Shown one piece after another: positions 37,692 to 47,174 of a DNA stretch of 64,000 bases. The first letter of the stretch is position 1. Each line of letters begins with the position of its first letter. The position numbers were made by a program, and so were the translations under genes. The notes under the pieces were generated by a model, which made no database searches, was not told the DNA's origin, and saw nothing but the letters and a program-made list of their open reading frames with translations. Source of the DNA: CAVRRZ01 sp963723745 (lineage in GTDB: Bacteria > Actinomycetota > Actinomycetes > Mycobacteriales > Geodermatophilaceae); contig CAVRRZ010000005.1 of the NCBI GenBank assembly GCA_963723745.1, positions 868,001-932,000 on the forward strand, written 5' to 3'.

Positions 37692-38552
37692 GTGGGCCGG
37701 GTGCGCGATGCCCTGGCCGACCGCTACGGCCGCCTGCCGCAGCCGGTGCGCCGGTTCGTCTCCTGGCTGCGCAGCCCGGAGTTCGTGACCACCAGCTCCA
37801 GCCTGGCGTTCTACGCCACGATCTCGCTGCCCCCGATGGTGCTCCTCGGCTTCTGGGTCGCCGGCTGGTTCGTCGACGACTCCGCCCTGCGGGATCTCGG
37901 CACCCAGGTGGAGGACCAGGCGCCCGACCAGCTCCCCGTCGCCGACGTACTCCGGGGCCTGATCGACGCGGCCGCGCGCATCGGACCGGTCGCCGCAGTG
38001 GCCGCGGTCTGGCCGGCCACGACCTACGGGGCGGCCCTCGCACGCGCCTTCACCGAGGTGGCCGCCGAGTCCGAGCGAGAGATGGCGGGCTGGAAGGGCC
38101 GGGCCCTGGCCCTGGTGATCGTCGCCGTGCTGCCGGTCGTGGTGTTCTCGGGGCTGGCCTCGATCTACGTCGTTCCCCGGCTGCTCGATTCCGGGTTCGC
38201 TCTGCGCGTCGTGTTGTGGGCGGGCAGCCTGCTGGTCCTCGCGCTGGTGGTGGCCCTCATCTACGTGCTCTTCCGGCTGCGGGACACCCGGTGGACCGAC
38301 GTCGTCCTGGGCGCCGGCACCGCGTCCGCGCTGGTGGCGCTGACCACGGCGGGCTACCTCGTCTACCTGGAGTTCGCCGACTTCGGCTCGCGCTACGGGG
38401 CCAGCGTGCTGGCCACGGCCGTGCTCCTCGGCCTGTGGCTGCTGCTCGGCAACGCCGCCCTCATCACCGGCTACCGGGTGATGTCCCGGCGCAGCCAACG
38501 CCGGACACGGGGTCCGAGAGGTGATCGATACGACACCGGCCGTAGTGGTTGA
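37692..38552 (+). CDS. YihY/BrkB-family inner membrane protein
   Basis: About 286 residues with six hydrophobic segments. The conserved opening 'FVTTSSSLAFYATISLPPMVLLGFWVAGW', the 'IGPVAAVAAVWPATTYGAALARAFTE' segment and 'WLLLGNAALITGYRVM' at the end fit the YihY (UPF0761/BrkB) family, once called ribonuclease BN in error. The start is uncertain: GTG 37692 or GTG 37701 are near a GAGG, and a GTG at 37602 would overlap the CAP stop. Confidence 0.78.
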   Translation: MGRVRDALADRYGRLPQPVRRFVSWLRSPEFVTTSSSLAFYATISLPPMVLLGFWVAGWFVDDSALRDLGTQVEDQAPDQLPVADVLRGLIDAAARIGPVAAVAAVWPATTYGAALARAFTEVAAESEREMAGWKGRALALVIVAVLPVVVFSGLASIYVVPRLLDSGFALRVVLWAGSLLVLALVVALIYVLFRLRDTRWTDVVLGAGTASALVALTTAGYLVYLEFADFGSRYGASVLATAVLLGLWLLLGNAALITGYRVMSRRSQRRTRGPRGDRYDTGRSG

Positions 38553-38562
38553 CCGTTCAACC
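38547..38562. promoter_or_regulatory. Short inverted repeat GGTTGA-N4-TCAACC ahead of a small membrane protein gene
   Basis: The sequence GGTTGACCGTTCAACC covers the YihY stop codon (38550-38552) and lies 18 bases before the ATG at 38581. It contains TTGACC at 38549-38554, which could serve as a -35 element or as an operator. No good -10 element follows at standard spacing. Low certainty. Confidence 0.3.
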
Positions 38563-38580
38563 GCGAACCAGAATGGAACC

Positions 38581-38802
38581 ATGCAGTCCTGGCCCGCTCC
38601 GTCCCCGCACCCCTCGCGACACCATCTGGTCAACACCTCGATCGTCGTCGTCGTCCTGGGGATACTGCCCTTCGCCTGGGACGCCGCGACCCCGTGGAAG
38701 GTGTTGGGCCTGCTCGTCAGCCTGGCACTGGTCTCGCGCAGCGCCGTGCTGGTCTGGGGGGAAGCGTTCTCCACCAGGAACCTGCCCGACACCGCTCGCT
38801 GA
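38581..38802 (+). CDS. Small two-span membrane protein, unknown function
   Basis: A 73-residue protein: MQSWPAPSPHPSRHH, then a hydrophobic run (LVNTSIVVVVLGILPFAWD) and a second (VLGLLVSLALVSRSAVLVWG). An open frame extends upstream to 38521, but the part before 38581 is not membrane-like. It is followed by a strong palindromic terminator. I do not recognise a family. Confidence 0.5.
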   Translation: MQSWPAPSPHPSRHHLVNTSIVVVVLGILPFAWDAATPWKVLGLLVSLALVSRSAVLVWGEAFSTRNLPDTAR

Positions 38803-38816
38803 TCGTTCGGCGCGAC

Positions 38817-38856
38817 GCGCAGCGGCCCCGGACCTCGAGGTCCGGGGCCGCTGCGC
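38817..38856. terminator. 40-bp perfect palindrome, bidirectional terminator
   Basis: The 20-base arms (GCGCAGCGGCCCCGGACCTC and its exact complement) have no spacer. It lies between the convergent small membrane protein gene (stop 38802) and permease gene (stop 38873), 14-16 bases from either. It is very GC-rich with no long T-tract, as expected for actinobacterial intrinsic terminators. Confidence 0.8.
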
Positions 38857-38872
38857 ATTCCGGGGTGGGGCG

Positions 38873-40549
38873 TCAACCGAAGATCAGCACCCCCGCGATG
38901 GTGGAGATCACGAGCCCGGCCATCACGGGAACGAACAGCCGCCGGGCCAGGTCGACCGCCGACACGCGGCAGAAGCCCGCCACCGCCAGCAGCGAGGACC
39001 AGGCGACCAGCGTGCCGCCGCCGGACCAGATGTTGCCCATCTGACCGATCGCGGCGAGCGTGGGGCTGCTCACGCCCGCACCCTCCGCGAGCGAGCCGGC
39101 GAGCGCGCCGGTCAGCGGCAGTCCCGAGAAACCCGACCCGTCCAGGCCGGCGACGACGCCGACGAGCATGACGCCGAGCGCGGTGAGGAAGGCGTTGGCC
39201 GGCAGCTGCTCCTGGAAGGACACCACCAGGTCGAACAGCAGGTTCGGTGCCTGCTCCCCCTCTGGGATGCCGAGGATCGTGGCGGCGAACTCGGCGTTGC
39301 CGAGGAAGAAGAACCCTGCGATCGGGATCACGACGCCCATCGCCTTGAAGGCGAACACCAGCCCGTCGACGATGTGGTCGGCCGAGGTCTCCAGGAACTT
39401 CGGGCCGCTGCGGGCGAAGGCCGCGCCGAACATGACCAGGATCGCGATGCCGCCCACGAGGGCCGCGGCGTCACCACCCTGCAGGTCCGGCACAGCATCG
39501 GAGACAGCGGCCACGATCAGGTAGATGACCAGCGCCAGGTAGGCCAGGGGAACGAGCAGCGCGAAGGCCTTCGAGGCGGTCGGCTTGTCCACGGGGGTGA
39601 TCGTGTGCTGCTCCGGCGGGACCGGCCCGCCGGCGGGCGTACCGAGCAGTGCCCGCCCCTTGCTGAGGCGTCGGGCGATGACCGCCGCCTCGTCCTCCCT
39701 CGGCGCAGGCCCACCGGCACCGACGGGCTGCATCTCGCGGTGCCCGCCCGTGGGGGTGGACACCCCGCCACCGCCGCCGTCGGCCGGAACGCTCCCGGCG
39801 ACGGCCGTGGCCGACCCGCGACCCTCGGCCTCGTCCGCGATCAGCTCGGCGTCCGCGGTGCCCGACCGACGGTCACCGGCAGCCTCCCACTCGGCGAGCA
39901 GGTCGTCGGAGGGCCGGCGCATCTTGCGGATCTCCATCGCGTAGCCGATCGCGATGGCGACACCGCCGACGATCAGCGACAGCACCAGGGCGCGGTCGGC
40001 CACGACCATGGCGTCGGTCCCCGCTGCGGTCGCCGAGAGCCCCGGCGCGACGCCGATGATGTAGTCCGACGACAACGCCATGCCCTGACCGGCCACCGCG
40101 ACGGTGAAGCCCACCGCCAGCGGACGGAGGCCCGCCCGGATGGCGACCGGGATGAGCACCGCACCGACCAGGGGCACAGCCGGCGTGGGCCAGAAGAACA
40201 GCGAGATGAAGTACGTGACGATGAACAGGGTCCACCAAGCCAGGTGCGCATTGCGCATGACCCGTCGGAACGGTGCCACCATCCGCCTGTCGGACCCCAG
40301 GCCCTCGAGAGAACGCAGCATCGCGGTGACCAGCGCGATGATCAGGAAGATGTTGAACAGGCTCGTCGCTGCCACGAGGCTGGCCGTGAAGACGGACGAG
40401 AGGCCGGTCGTCAGGCTGCCCGACCAGACCAGCGCGGTCAGGAACGTGGCCACCACGGCGGGTACCACGATGTTCTTGCGCATGACCATCGTGCCCAGGA
40501 TGACGACCACCCCGGCCAGGAAGATCCAGTGCGCTGCTGTGAGTGCCAT
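38873..40549 (-). CDS. Putative multi-span permease with long central hydrophilic loop
   Basis: A 558-residue integral membrane protein. There are about six hydrophobic segments in residues 1-205, a 125-residue hydrophilic Gly/Pro/Glu-rich stretch (about 206-330), then about six more. The two halves suggest an ion-transporter-superfamily carrier (NhaC/GntP/DcuC-like architecture), but I cannot assign a family. 'SDYIIGVAPG' near residue 161 and 'GQMGNIWSGGGTLVAWSS' near the C-terminus look like the substrate hairpins of such carriers. ATG 40549 follows AGGGGAA. It is divergent from the MFS gene. Context suggests transport of a substrate or product of the oxidase operon at 44.6-51.2 kb. Confidence 0.6.
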   Translation of the reverse strand: MALTAAHWIFLAGVVVILGTMVMRKNIVVPAVVATFLTALVWSGSLTTGLSSVFTASLVAATSLFNIFLIIALVTAMLRSLEGLGSDRRMVAPFRRVMRNAHLAWWTLFIVTYFISLFFWPTPAVPLVGAVLIPVAIRAGLRPLAVGFTVAVAGQGMALSSDYIIGVAPGLSATAAGTDAMVVADRALVLSLIVGGVAIAIGYAMEIRKMRRPSDDLLAEWEAAGDRRSGTADAELIADEAEGRGSATAVAGSVPADGGGGGVSTPTGGHREMQPVGAGGPAPREDEAAVIARRLSKGRALLGTPAGGPVPPEQHTITPVDKPTASKAFALLVPLAYLALVIYLIVAAVSDAVPDLQGGDAAALVGGIAILVMFGAAFARSGPKFLETSADHIVDGLVFAFKAMGVVIPIAGFFFLGNAEFAATILGIPEGEQAPNLLFDLVVSFQEQLPANAFLTALGVMLVGVVAGLDGSGFSGLPLTGALAGSLAEGAGVSSPTLAAIGQMGNIWSGGGTLVAWSSLLAVAGFCRVSAVDLARRLFVPVMAGLVISTIAGVLIFG

Positions 40550-40626
40550 CGATTCCCCTATGCGGAGGAGTGGGATGTGATGGGAGGAGAACCTTCCCGA
40601 CTCGCGCACCCCCGTCCATGAGCGAC

Positions 40627-40657
40627 GTGCACAGTGCAATGCGTCACAAATGTGCAC
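40627..40657. promoter_or_regulatory. GTGCACA-N17-TGTGCAC dyad between permease and MFS genes
   Basis: The arms GTGCACA (40627-40633) and TGTGCAC (40651-40657) face each other across 17 bases in the 173-base divergent gap. Related GTGCAC pairs occur upstream of the PucR/HbpS pair (43919-43938), and one copy lies upstream of the oxidase operon (51248-51253). It could be a shared regulator site. It is short enough that chance is not excluded. Confidence 0.4.
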
Positions 40658-40722
40658 CATGCCGTAGGCGGGGCACCTCTGCCTTGACAGGCTGAAGCGG
40701 TCGGTCGAGCGGAGGGACGGCG

Positions 40723-42195
40723 GTGTCGCAGACCCGGAGGGATCCGGCGCGGGGGCGTGACCACGCTGAATCTCCGGCCGAGCCGCCACGGCGATCGGGT
40801 TGGTTGCTCGCCGCCCTGCTCGGCGCGACGGTGCTCGGCACGGTCAGCAACAACATCGCCAACGTCCCTCTCCGCAAGATCACCACCGATCTCGGCGCAC
40901 CGGTCACCCAGGGTGTCCTCGTGGCGTCGGCAACGGTGGTCGTCCTGGCCGTCGCCATGCCGGTGACCGGATGGGTGACCGAGCGGCTGGGTCGTCGGCG
41001 CGCGCTGGTCATCGCCCTGTCGGTGCTGCTGGCCGGGACACTCGGCGCCACGCTGGCACCCAACCTCCCCCTGCTCGTGCTGAGCCGGGCGGTGCAGGGC
41101 CTGGGATGCGCCGCGGTGCCGACGGCGGTCATGGGCACGCTGGCGCGAGCGTGGCCGGCCGCCCGGCGCAACCGCGTGATGGGCGCGTGGGGGGCCGCCA
41201 ACGGCATCGGTCAGGCGATCGGCCCCCCGGTAGGCGGTCTGCTGGCCGACGCCTTCGGTTGGCGAGCGGTCTTCGGCGCGCTCGTTCCCGTGACGGTCGC
41301 CGTGCTGGTGCTCACGCTGCGCGAGGTCCCCCACGACCGCGGGCACCGAACGCCGATGGACTGGGCCGGCGCGGGCAGCCTCACCGTCGGCATCGCGCTG
41401 GTCGTGACGGCCCTCACGGCTGCCCCGCAGCCGGGCGTGCCGCGCTGGCTCGCCACCTCCGGCGCCGCCCTCGGCGTGGCGGTCCTCGCCGTCTTCGTCG
41501 TCCACGGCCTGCGGCGCCGCGAGTCGTTCATCGACCCCCGGCTGCTGATCGAGACCCGCTGGCTGCGCAGCGCCGTCGGGGTGTTCGTCCAACAGACGGT
41601 CCTGGCCGCCCTCCTCGTCGCCGTCCCGCTCTACCTGCTCGCGGTGGTCGAGTTGTCGGTGTCGCTGACCGGCGCGCTGATCTTCGCGCTGCCGCTGGTG
41701 TGGGCGCTGTCCGCACCGCTGGTCGGCCGCCTCGCCGACCGCGTCGGCCCACGGCCGGTGCTGCGCACGGGCCTGTCGGTGCTGCTGGCCGTCGGCGTCG
41801 CCCTTGCCGCCACCCTGGACGCGGGAGTGCGGAACGTGTGGGCCATCGCCGCGCTGCTCGCGGTCGCCGGACTCGGCATCGCCCTTGTGCAGACCCCGGC
41901 ACTGACCGGGGCGACAGGCTCACCGGCCGGTCAGCGGGGTGCCGGGCTCGGGCTGTTCAACATGATGCGCTTCGTCGGGGCGTCGCTGGGCACAGCCGCC
42001 GTCGCCGCGGCCTGGCCCGGCGGCCTCGCGTGGCTGTTCGGCGGCTGCGCCGGGCTCGCCGCCGTGGGCCTGGCCGTCAGCTTCGCCGGACGCACCGTGC
42101 CCGATGCCGCAGCACCGGACCCCGTCCGACCGCACGGACCTCTACCGGCCGGCCGCGCCCCTCGGCCGCCCCGGTCGTCACTCAGCCGGGGCTGA
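40723..42195 (+). CDS. MFS transporter, DHA2-like drug/solute exporter
   Basis: A 490-residue carrier with about 14 hydrophobic segments. Motif A-like loops are GWVTERLGRRRALVIAL and GRLADRVGPRP, motif C-like sequence is GAANGIGQAIGPPVGGLLAD, and the length is as in the DHA2 family (QacA/EmrB type). Start GTG 40723 has GGAGGG 6 bases upstream. The last 14 bases overlap the convergent PucR gene. Substrate unknown; the shared upstream region with the permease suggests common control. Confidence 0.85.
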   Translation: MSQTRRDPARGRDHAESPAEPPRRSGWLLAALLGATVLGTVSNNIANVPLRKITTDLGAPVTQGVLVASATVVVLAVAMPVTGWVTERLGRRRALVIALSVLLAGTLGATLAPNLPLLVLSRAVQGLGCAAVPTAVMGTLARAWPAARRNRVMGAWGAANGIGQAIGPPVGGLLADAFGWRAVFGALVPVTVAVLVLTLREVPHDRGHRTPMDWAGAGSLTVGIALVVTALTAAPQPGVPRWLATSGAALGVAVLAVFVVHGLRRRESFIDPRLLIETRWLRSAVGVFVQQTVLAALLVAVPLYLLAVVELSVSLTGALIFALPLVWALSAPLVGRLADRVGPRPVLRTGLSVLLAVGVALAATLDAGVRNVWAIAALLAVAGLGIALVQTPALTGATGSPAGQRGAGLGLFNMMRFVGASLGTAAVAAAWPGGLAWLFGGCAGLAAVGLAVSFAGRTVPDAAAPDPVRPHGPLPAGRAPRPPRSSLSRG

Positions 42196-43887
42196 CCACC
42201 CGGTCCACCTCGGCGCCGGTCGAGGCCAGCAGATCCAGCGTGTGCGCGAGCCAGACCGCGAACTGGTGCTCGGCCTGCCGCAGGTCCATGCCCAGCACCC
42301 GGGAGGCGCGGTCGAGCTTGTAGAGCATCGTGTTGCGATGGATGTGCAGGTCGCGGGCCGCGGCATTGACGTTACCGCCGCTGGACACGTACGCCAGCAC
42401 GGCCGCCTCCAGATCGCCCGAACCGGGGGCGCGCAGGGGCCCGAGGAGGTCCGACGCGAACGACCGCCCCGTCCGGCCGGCGGCCACGTCCTCCAGCACC
42501 GCGTGCACGCGCATGTCCTGGTAGCCGCACACCGGCGGCGAGGGACAGCCGCGTCTGCAGTCCCAGGGCCATGCGGGCCTCGCGGTAGCTGTCCGGGATC
42601 GCCAGGGCACCGGCCACCGGCCGGCCGTACGCCACCCGCACCGGCCGACCCGCCTGGTCGTTCCGTCGGGAAAGCCACGTGTGCAGGGTCTGGGAGTACT
42701 CGCGGACCGCCGCCAGCACCGCGTCCGGCGTGCCGAGCGTGCCGCGCCGGGCCACCTCACGGACGACGACGAGCACGTCACCGACCATCGCCGCCTGGGT
42801 GTGCCGGTCCTGCTCGGGCTGCAGCCTTGCCGCCTGCGCGGCGAGCGTCTGAAGTCTGGCGGGGATGTCCGCGTCCGCCGGGGTCGTGAGCCCTGCGGCG
42901 ACGACCACGCCGAACCACGCGCGCACGGGGAACTCGTAGTGCGCGGCACGGGCGGCGATGTCCTCGGCGGTGGCGAAGCGACCGTGCAGCAGGCCGTGCA
43001 GGAAATCGCCGCGCGCCTGCTCCTTGGCCCGCTGGACGCTCCTCATCCGAGCATCTCGGTACCGACGATCGGGGCCGCCTGCTCCACGAGCACGCGGTGC
43101 TCGGCCAGGTCGTGGGGATGCGGATCGTCGCTGTCCTCGAGCAGCAGCACCCAACCGTCGTGCCGGCGCCGAGCACGATCGGCGTCAGCACGCAGGTCAG
43201 CGCGCCGTCCGCCGACGGTGATCTCCCTGACGCGGGGGTGAAGCTCCGCGAGGCTCGTCCTGCGTACCGAGCGTCTCGGCCTGATCGGCGAACGCGCGGA
43301 CGAGATCTGCCTGCTCCACGACCCGCGGTCTGGGGCTGGTCGAGCGCCGCGAGCGTGCCCTGGGTGTCGAAGACGGCGACGGGGCGCTGGGACATCCGCG
43401 CCATCTGGCTGCACAGCGCCGCGAGGTCCGCGCCGCGGTACAGCAGTTCGGCGAGAACCCGGTGGACGCTCAACCCGTAGCGCAGCACGTGCGTCTCTCG
43501 GGCCAGAGTGAGATCGGCGACCAGGCGGTTGACGAGGGCGAACGGCACGTCGTCCGGGGTCGTGGCCATCGGCAGCCGGGTCGCCGCCGCCGCGTCCTCC
43601 GGACCGATGTCGTGCTCGGTGACGAGCAGCGCGGCGGCGCCGCGGCCGGCCATGCGCTCGGCCGCCGCCGCGAGCGTCGTCCCCTCCTCGGTCAGCTCGT
43701 GGGCGCAGGCGTGCACGAGCTGGCCGCCGAGCGGTTCCTCCGTGCGCGCGACCACCGCCCAGGGAACGACCCACTCGATCCGGGTCACCGCCCCGGCGCG
43801 CCCGGAATGGATGCGTGCCCTGCGGAGCACCGGCTCCTGGACCAGCCGGGCGAGGGTCAGCGCGTCGTCGGAGTGGGAGTGCGGCAT
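42182..43887 (-). pseudogene. PucR-family transcriptional regulator, frameshifted
   Basis: About 565 residues in total. The N-terminal PucR domain reads LARLVQEPVLRRARIHSG..RIEWVV and onwards, the middle holds a CdaR/GGDEF-like segment (FPVRAWFGVVVAAG), and the C-terminal PucR helix-turn-helix is NVNAAARDLHIHRNTMLYKL. The frame changes near 43325, 43260-43285, 43045 and 42535. ATG 43887 follows AAGGGG. PucR regulators control purine, amine or amino-acid breakdown genes near them. The position facing the HbpS gene and next to two transporters and the oxidase operon suggests it controls them all. The DNA-binding helix is intact. Confidence 0.8.
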
Positions 43888-43918
43888 CGGAGCTCGCCCC
43901 TTCCTACGGCTGGTCACA

Positions 43919-43938
43919 GTGCACAACACCGAGTGCAC
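43919..43938. promoter_or_regulatory. Paired GTGCAC sites between pucR-like and hbpS-like genes
   Basis: Two GTGCAC half sites (43919-43924 and 43933-43938) are 14 bases apart in the 170-base divergent gap: GTGCACAACACCGAGTGCAC. Together with the dyad at 40627-40657 this makes a candidate PucR binding motif. Inferred only. Confidence 0.4.
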
Positions 43939-44057
43939 CCGAGACGGCAGTCTCACCATTGCCGCGGCCCACGTCCAGCCCCGAGGGTGGGAGTGCTGGC
44001 TCCCCCCGGGGCCGGTCGCCGTCGACCCCGGCCTCAGGCCGGAGGAGGAGAAGCCCC

Positions 44058-44525
44058 GTGCATCAGGTCTTCCGGATCACCCTCGACGACGCCCTGCCCG
44101 TTCTCGCCGCTGCGCGCGCGAAGGCGGAGGAGATCGGCGTCAAGCAGACGATCTGCGTCTGTGACGACGGCGGCAACGTCGTCGCGCTGCACCGGTTGCC
44201 GGGCGCTCGGCTGACCGGGGTGGAGATCTCGATCGCCAAGGCGTTCACCGCCGCGGGCCACGAACGGGCCACCCACCTGTTCAACGAGCCACCGAACGGT
44301 CCCGCGCTGCCCGGCAACGAGGCGTTCGGCATCTCGCACATGCTCCCCGGCAAGTTCGCGATCTTCGTCGGCGGCTTCCCGATCGTGCACGATGGGCAGA
44401 TCGTCGGGGCCGTGGGTGTCAGCGGCGGCAACGGCGAGCAGGACAAGGCCGTAGGGGCGGCCGCGCTCCAGGCCTTCGCCGACCACATCGCGGCCACTGG
44501 CGTGGCCGCCGGCCCACCGGCCTGA
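44058..44525 (+). CDS. HbpS/GlcG-family heme-binding-like protein
   Basis: A 155-residue single-domain protein of the GlcG/HbpS fold: ITLDDALPVLAAARAKAEEIG, then VCDDGGNVVALHRLPGA, then 'GAVGVSGGNGEQDKAVGAAAL' near the end. Family members include the Streptomyces heme-sensing HbpS (secreted) and GlcG; many sit in catabolic operons with unknown role. There is no signal peptide here, so it is cytoplasmic. The GTG start at 44058 has a GGAGGAGGAGAA run before it, a very strong ribosome site. Confidence 0.82.
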   Translation: MHQVFRITLDDALPVLAAARAKAEEIGVKQTICVCDDGGNVVALHRLPGARLTGVEISIAKAFTAAGHERATHLFNEPPNGPALPGNEAFGISHMLPGKFAIFVGGFPIVHDGQIVGAVGVSGGNGEQDKAVGAAALQAFADHIAATGVAAGPPA

Positions 44526-44546
44526 GGCATCCCCGGAAGAACGTCT

Positions 44547-44576
44547 GGGGCGGCCGGCGAGGACGCCGGCCGCCCC
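44547..44576. terminator. Intrinsic terminator between hbpS-like and ridA-like genes
   Basis: A 13-bp perfect stem (GGGGCGGCCGGCG at 44547-44559 pairing with 44564-44576) with loop AGGA. It lies 22 bases after the hbpS-like stop and 41 bases beyond the stop of the minus-strand operon, so it can serve both. Confidence 0.8.
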
Positions 44577-44616
44577 TGATTCCGTTCCCCGGCACCCTTC
44601 TCGGCATCCGTCGCGC

Positions 44617-45063
44617 TCAGCGACCGGCCTGCGCCGCCACGACGAGCTCCACCTCCACCGGAGCACCGGAGGGCAGTGTCCGCACGCCGATCGCGCTGCG
44701 GGCCACCACGCCCCGATCGCCGAGCCGTTCGCGCAGCGCCTCGGACGCCCCGTCGGCGACGGCGGCGTGCTCGGTGAAACCGTCGACGGCGGCGATGAAC
44801 ACGGTCATCTTCAGGCACCGCTCGACCTGCTCCAGCCCGCCGAGCGATTCGTCCACCGCAGTCAGTGCATTGCCCGCGGCCAACCCGGCGGCCGCCCGCG
44901 CCTCGCCGAGGTCGACGTCGCGGCCGACGACCCCGCGCACGACGAGCTCGCCCGCCCGCCGCGGGGTCATCCCCGCCGTCCACACGATGCCGCCGTGCCG
45001 GACCGCCGGCACGTAGGCCCCCTGGGGTGGGACGGCGGATCGACGGGACCCGGACTCAGCCAC
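44617..45063 (-). CDS. RidA (YjgF/UK114) family protein
   Basis: A 148-residue RidA-fold protein: VRHGGIVWTAGMTPR, 'AAGNALTAVDESLGGLEQVERCLKMTVFI', 'RSAIGVRTLPSGAPVEVELVV'. The Arg that holds the carboxylate in canonical RidA is in the segment ARSAIGVRTLPSGA. RidA enzymes speed hydrolysis of reactive enamines/imines; others in catabolic operons have specialised deaminase roles. The start GTG 45063 follows GAGG and lies 8 bases after the gamma-glutamyltransferase stop. It is the last gene of the oxidase operon. Confidence 0.85.
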   Translation of the reverse strand: MAESGSRRSAVPPQGAYVPAVRHGGIVWTAGMTPRRAGELVVRGVVGRDVDLGEARAAAGLAAGNALTAVDESLGGLEQVERCLKMTVFIAAVDGFTEHAAVADGASEALRERLGDRGVVARSAIGVRTLPSGAPVEVELVVAAQAGR

Positions 45064-45071
45064 AGCACACC

Positions 45072-46725
45072 TCAGACACCGAGCGCCACCCCGTCCTGAC
45101 GGGGGTCGGCGGCACCGGCGAGCACCCCGCGTTCGTCGTCGACGGAGATCACCAGGCCGCTGCCCCCACCGCCCCACGGACCCACGTCCCGGACGTCGTG
45201 GCCGCGCGCGGCGAGTTCGGCCAACACCGCCGGACCGAGCCGTGACTCGCACTGCAGCGTCTCCGGGGCGCCCAGGGCATCGGCGTCGCTGCCGGGATGC
45301 ACCGTCGTCCGGGGGGCGGAGACCGCCATCTGCGGATCCAGCTCGCCGTCGACCAGGTGCGCGAGCAGCTGCATGTTCCACTGCACCTGGCCGTCGCCAC
45401 CGGGGATGTTGCCCAGGTGCCGCAGCCGCCCGGCATCGTCGGTGGCGATCCACGCGTTGAGGGTGTGCAGCGGCTTGCGGCGCGGGGCCAGCGCGTTGGG
45501 GTGCCCGGGGATCAGGTAGGCGCCCCGGCCCAGCCGGTTGTTCAGGGCGATGCCGGTGCCCGGCACGGAGATGCGGGCGCCGAAGGTGAACGCCAGCGAG
45601 GAGATCGCACTCACCGCGCGTCCGTCGGCGTCCACGGCCAGGCAGGTGGTCGTGTCACCGGCCGTCGTCCCCCGGCCCACCGCCGCCGGCGTGCGCGTCA
45701 GCTCGGCTCGTGCGGCCGCCACCGCGGAGGGCTCCAACAGCTCGCGCCAGGCGTCGGTGTCCGATCCGCACCGCTCGAACCGGTCGCGGAAGGCACGCCG
45801 CGCGGCCAGCGCCATCAGGTGGATCGCGTCCGCCCCGGTGGTGCGCCCGTGCGGGATCTGCCCGTCGAGCAGGGCGGCCTGCTGCAGCACCATCCAGCCG
45901 GGAGACGGTGGCGGTGTCTGGTGGACGACGTGGCCGCGGTAGCCGACGGCGATGGCCGGCTCCACCGGAGCGTCCGCACCGAGCACCCACTCCTCGCCCG
46001 AGAAAGGTGCCCCACCGGCGCGCAGCAGGGCCAGGGCGCGCTCGGCGATCTGCCCCCGGTACAGAGCGAGCGGATCCTCGGCCAGCAGTTCGATGCTGGC
46101 GGCGAGCTCCTCGGAGGGCAGCCGGTCGCCAACTGCGGGCAGCCGCCCGCCCGGGAGCAGCCACTGCCGCAGACCGTCGTCGTCGGCCAGTGCACCGGCG
46201 TGCTCGGCGATGTCGGCGCCGGTTCTTGGCCGTGCAGGGCAGCCCGGCGCGAGCCGTGGCGGCCACGTGCGCCCACAGCTCGGCCAGCGAGCGGGTGCCT
46301 CCCTGGGCGTGCAGGGTGTGCAGCGCGCCCAGCGCGCCCGGGGTGGCGACGGCCGCGGCGCCGGTCATCGGCAGCGCCGTCCGACCACGGGCGATGTAGT
46401 CCTCGGCCGAGGCGCCGTCGGGTCCGAAGCCGCTGCCGTTCACCGTCCAGACCCGCCCGTCGGGCTCGCGGACGACGGCGAAGGCGTCACCGCCGATGCC
46501 GCACTGGCCGGGCAACGCCAGCCAGGACATCGCCGTCATCGCGAGGACTGCGTCGATGGCGTTGCCTCCGCCGGCGAGGACCCGAACGCCCAGAGCGCTG
46601 ACGTGCGGCGAGCTGCTGCTCACCATGCCGCCGGTGGCCAGGGCCGGTGTCCGGACCGGTCCCCAGCTCTCCGGCCAGCGACCCGGCGCGACCTCGCTCG
46701 GGCCGCTGGCCGTCACGGCGCTCAC
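45072..46725 (-). CDS. Gamma-glutamyltransferase family Ntn-hydrolase, one frameshift
   Basis: About 550 residues. N-terminal half: GGMVSSSSPHVSALGVRVLAGGGNAIDA and GQCGIGGDAFAVV, as in all GGT-family precursors. The self-cleavage site with nucleophile Thr is in GDTTTCLAVDADG, followed by the small-subunit sequence ISVPGTGIALNNRLG and GGGGSGLVISVD. One shift near 46225 joins GLPCTAK to the segment beginning ADIAEHAGAL. Start GTG 46725 overlaps the Rieske stop (GTGA). No signal peptide is seen, so unlike most GGTs it would act in the cytoplasm, perhaps removing a glutamyl or similar acyl group from a pathway intermediate. Confidence 0.85.
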
Positions 46726-47174
46726 CCGGCCGCTGGAGGCTTGCGCCGGCGCGGGCCACCCTCCAGCACGTCTCGCGCGGAGATGCCGACGAGCACCTGC
46801 CCGTCCTCCTCGCGCACCGGGTAGGTGCGGATCGGCTCGGTGGCCGGCGGCTGGATCGGCTGGCCGTGCTCGAGCTCGAAGACGCTGTTGTGGCAGGAGC
46901 ACCGGATGCCGTCGTCCTGAAGCTTGCCGGAGCTGAGCAGGCAGTCCAGGTGCGTGCAGTAATTGGACGTGGCGTAGGCCTTGCCGTCCAGACGGGCCAG
47001 CGCCAGCTCCAGTTGGCCGTGGTCGGTCTCGGCGTAGAAGCGGCGCACATAGCCTTCGGGGACCTGCCCCGAGCGGCAGAGGCGCACGAACTGGCGGTCG
47101 TCGGAGGCGTCGGCGAGTTCGGCGTCCGACACGACGTCCGGGCTCTTCTCCGGGGTGGCGTCGGCGGCGGTCAT
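46722..47174 (-). CDS. Rieske [2Fe-2S] ferredoxin
   Basis: A 150-residue small Rieske protein. The cluster ligands are Cys-x-His in NYCTHLDC and Cys-x2-His in IRCSCHNSVF, followed by the proline-containing loop QPIQPPATEPI. It has no membrane anchor, so it is a soluble electron carrier as in aromatic oxygenase systems. ATG 47174 overlaps the aldehyde dehydrogenase stop (ATGA). The N-terminal 40 residues are an acidic extension (ATPEKSPDVVSDAELADASDD). Confidence 0.87.
   Translation of the reverse strand: MTAADATPEKSPDVVSDAELADASDDRQFVRLCRSGQVPEGYVRRFYAETDHGQLELALARLDGKAYATSNYCTHLDCLLSSGKLQDDGIRCSCHNSVFELEHGQPIQPPATEPIRTYPVREEDGQVLVGISARDVLEGGPRRRKPPAAG

Noticed and set aside
37224..38552. 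A 442-residue version of the YihY-like protein beginning inside the CAP gene
   Set aside because: The N-terminal 150 residues are the CAP gene read in another frame; the family begins near the later GTG codons.
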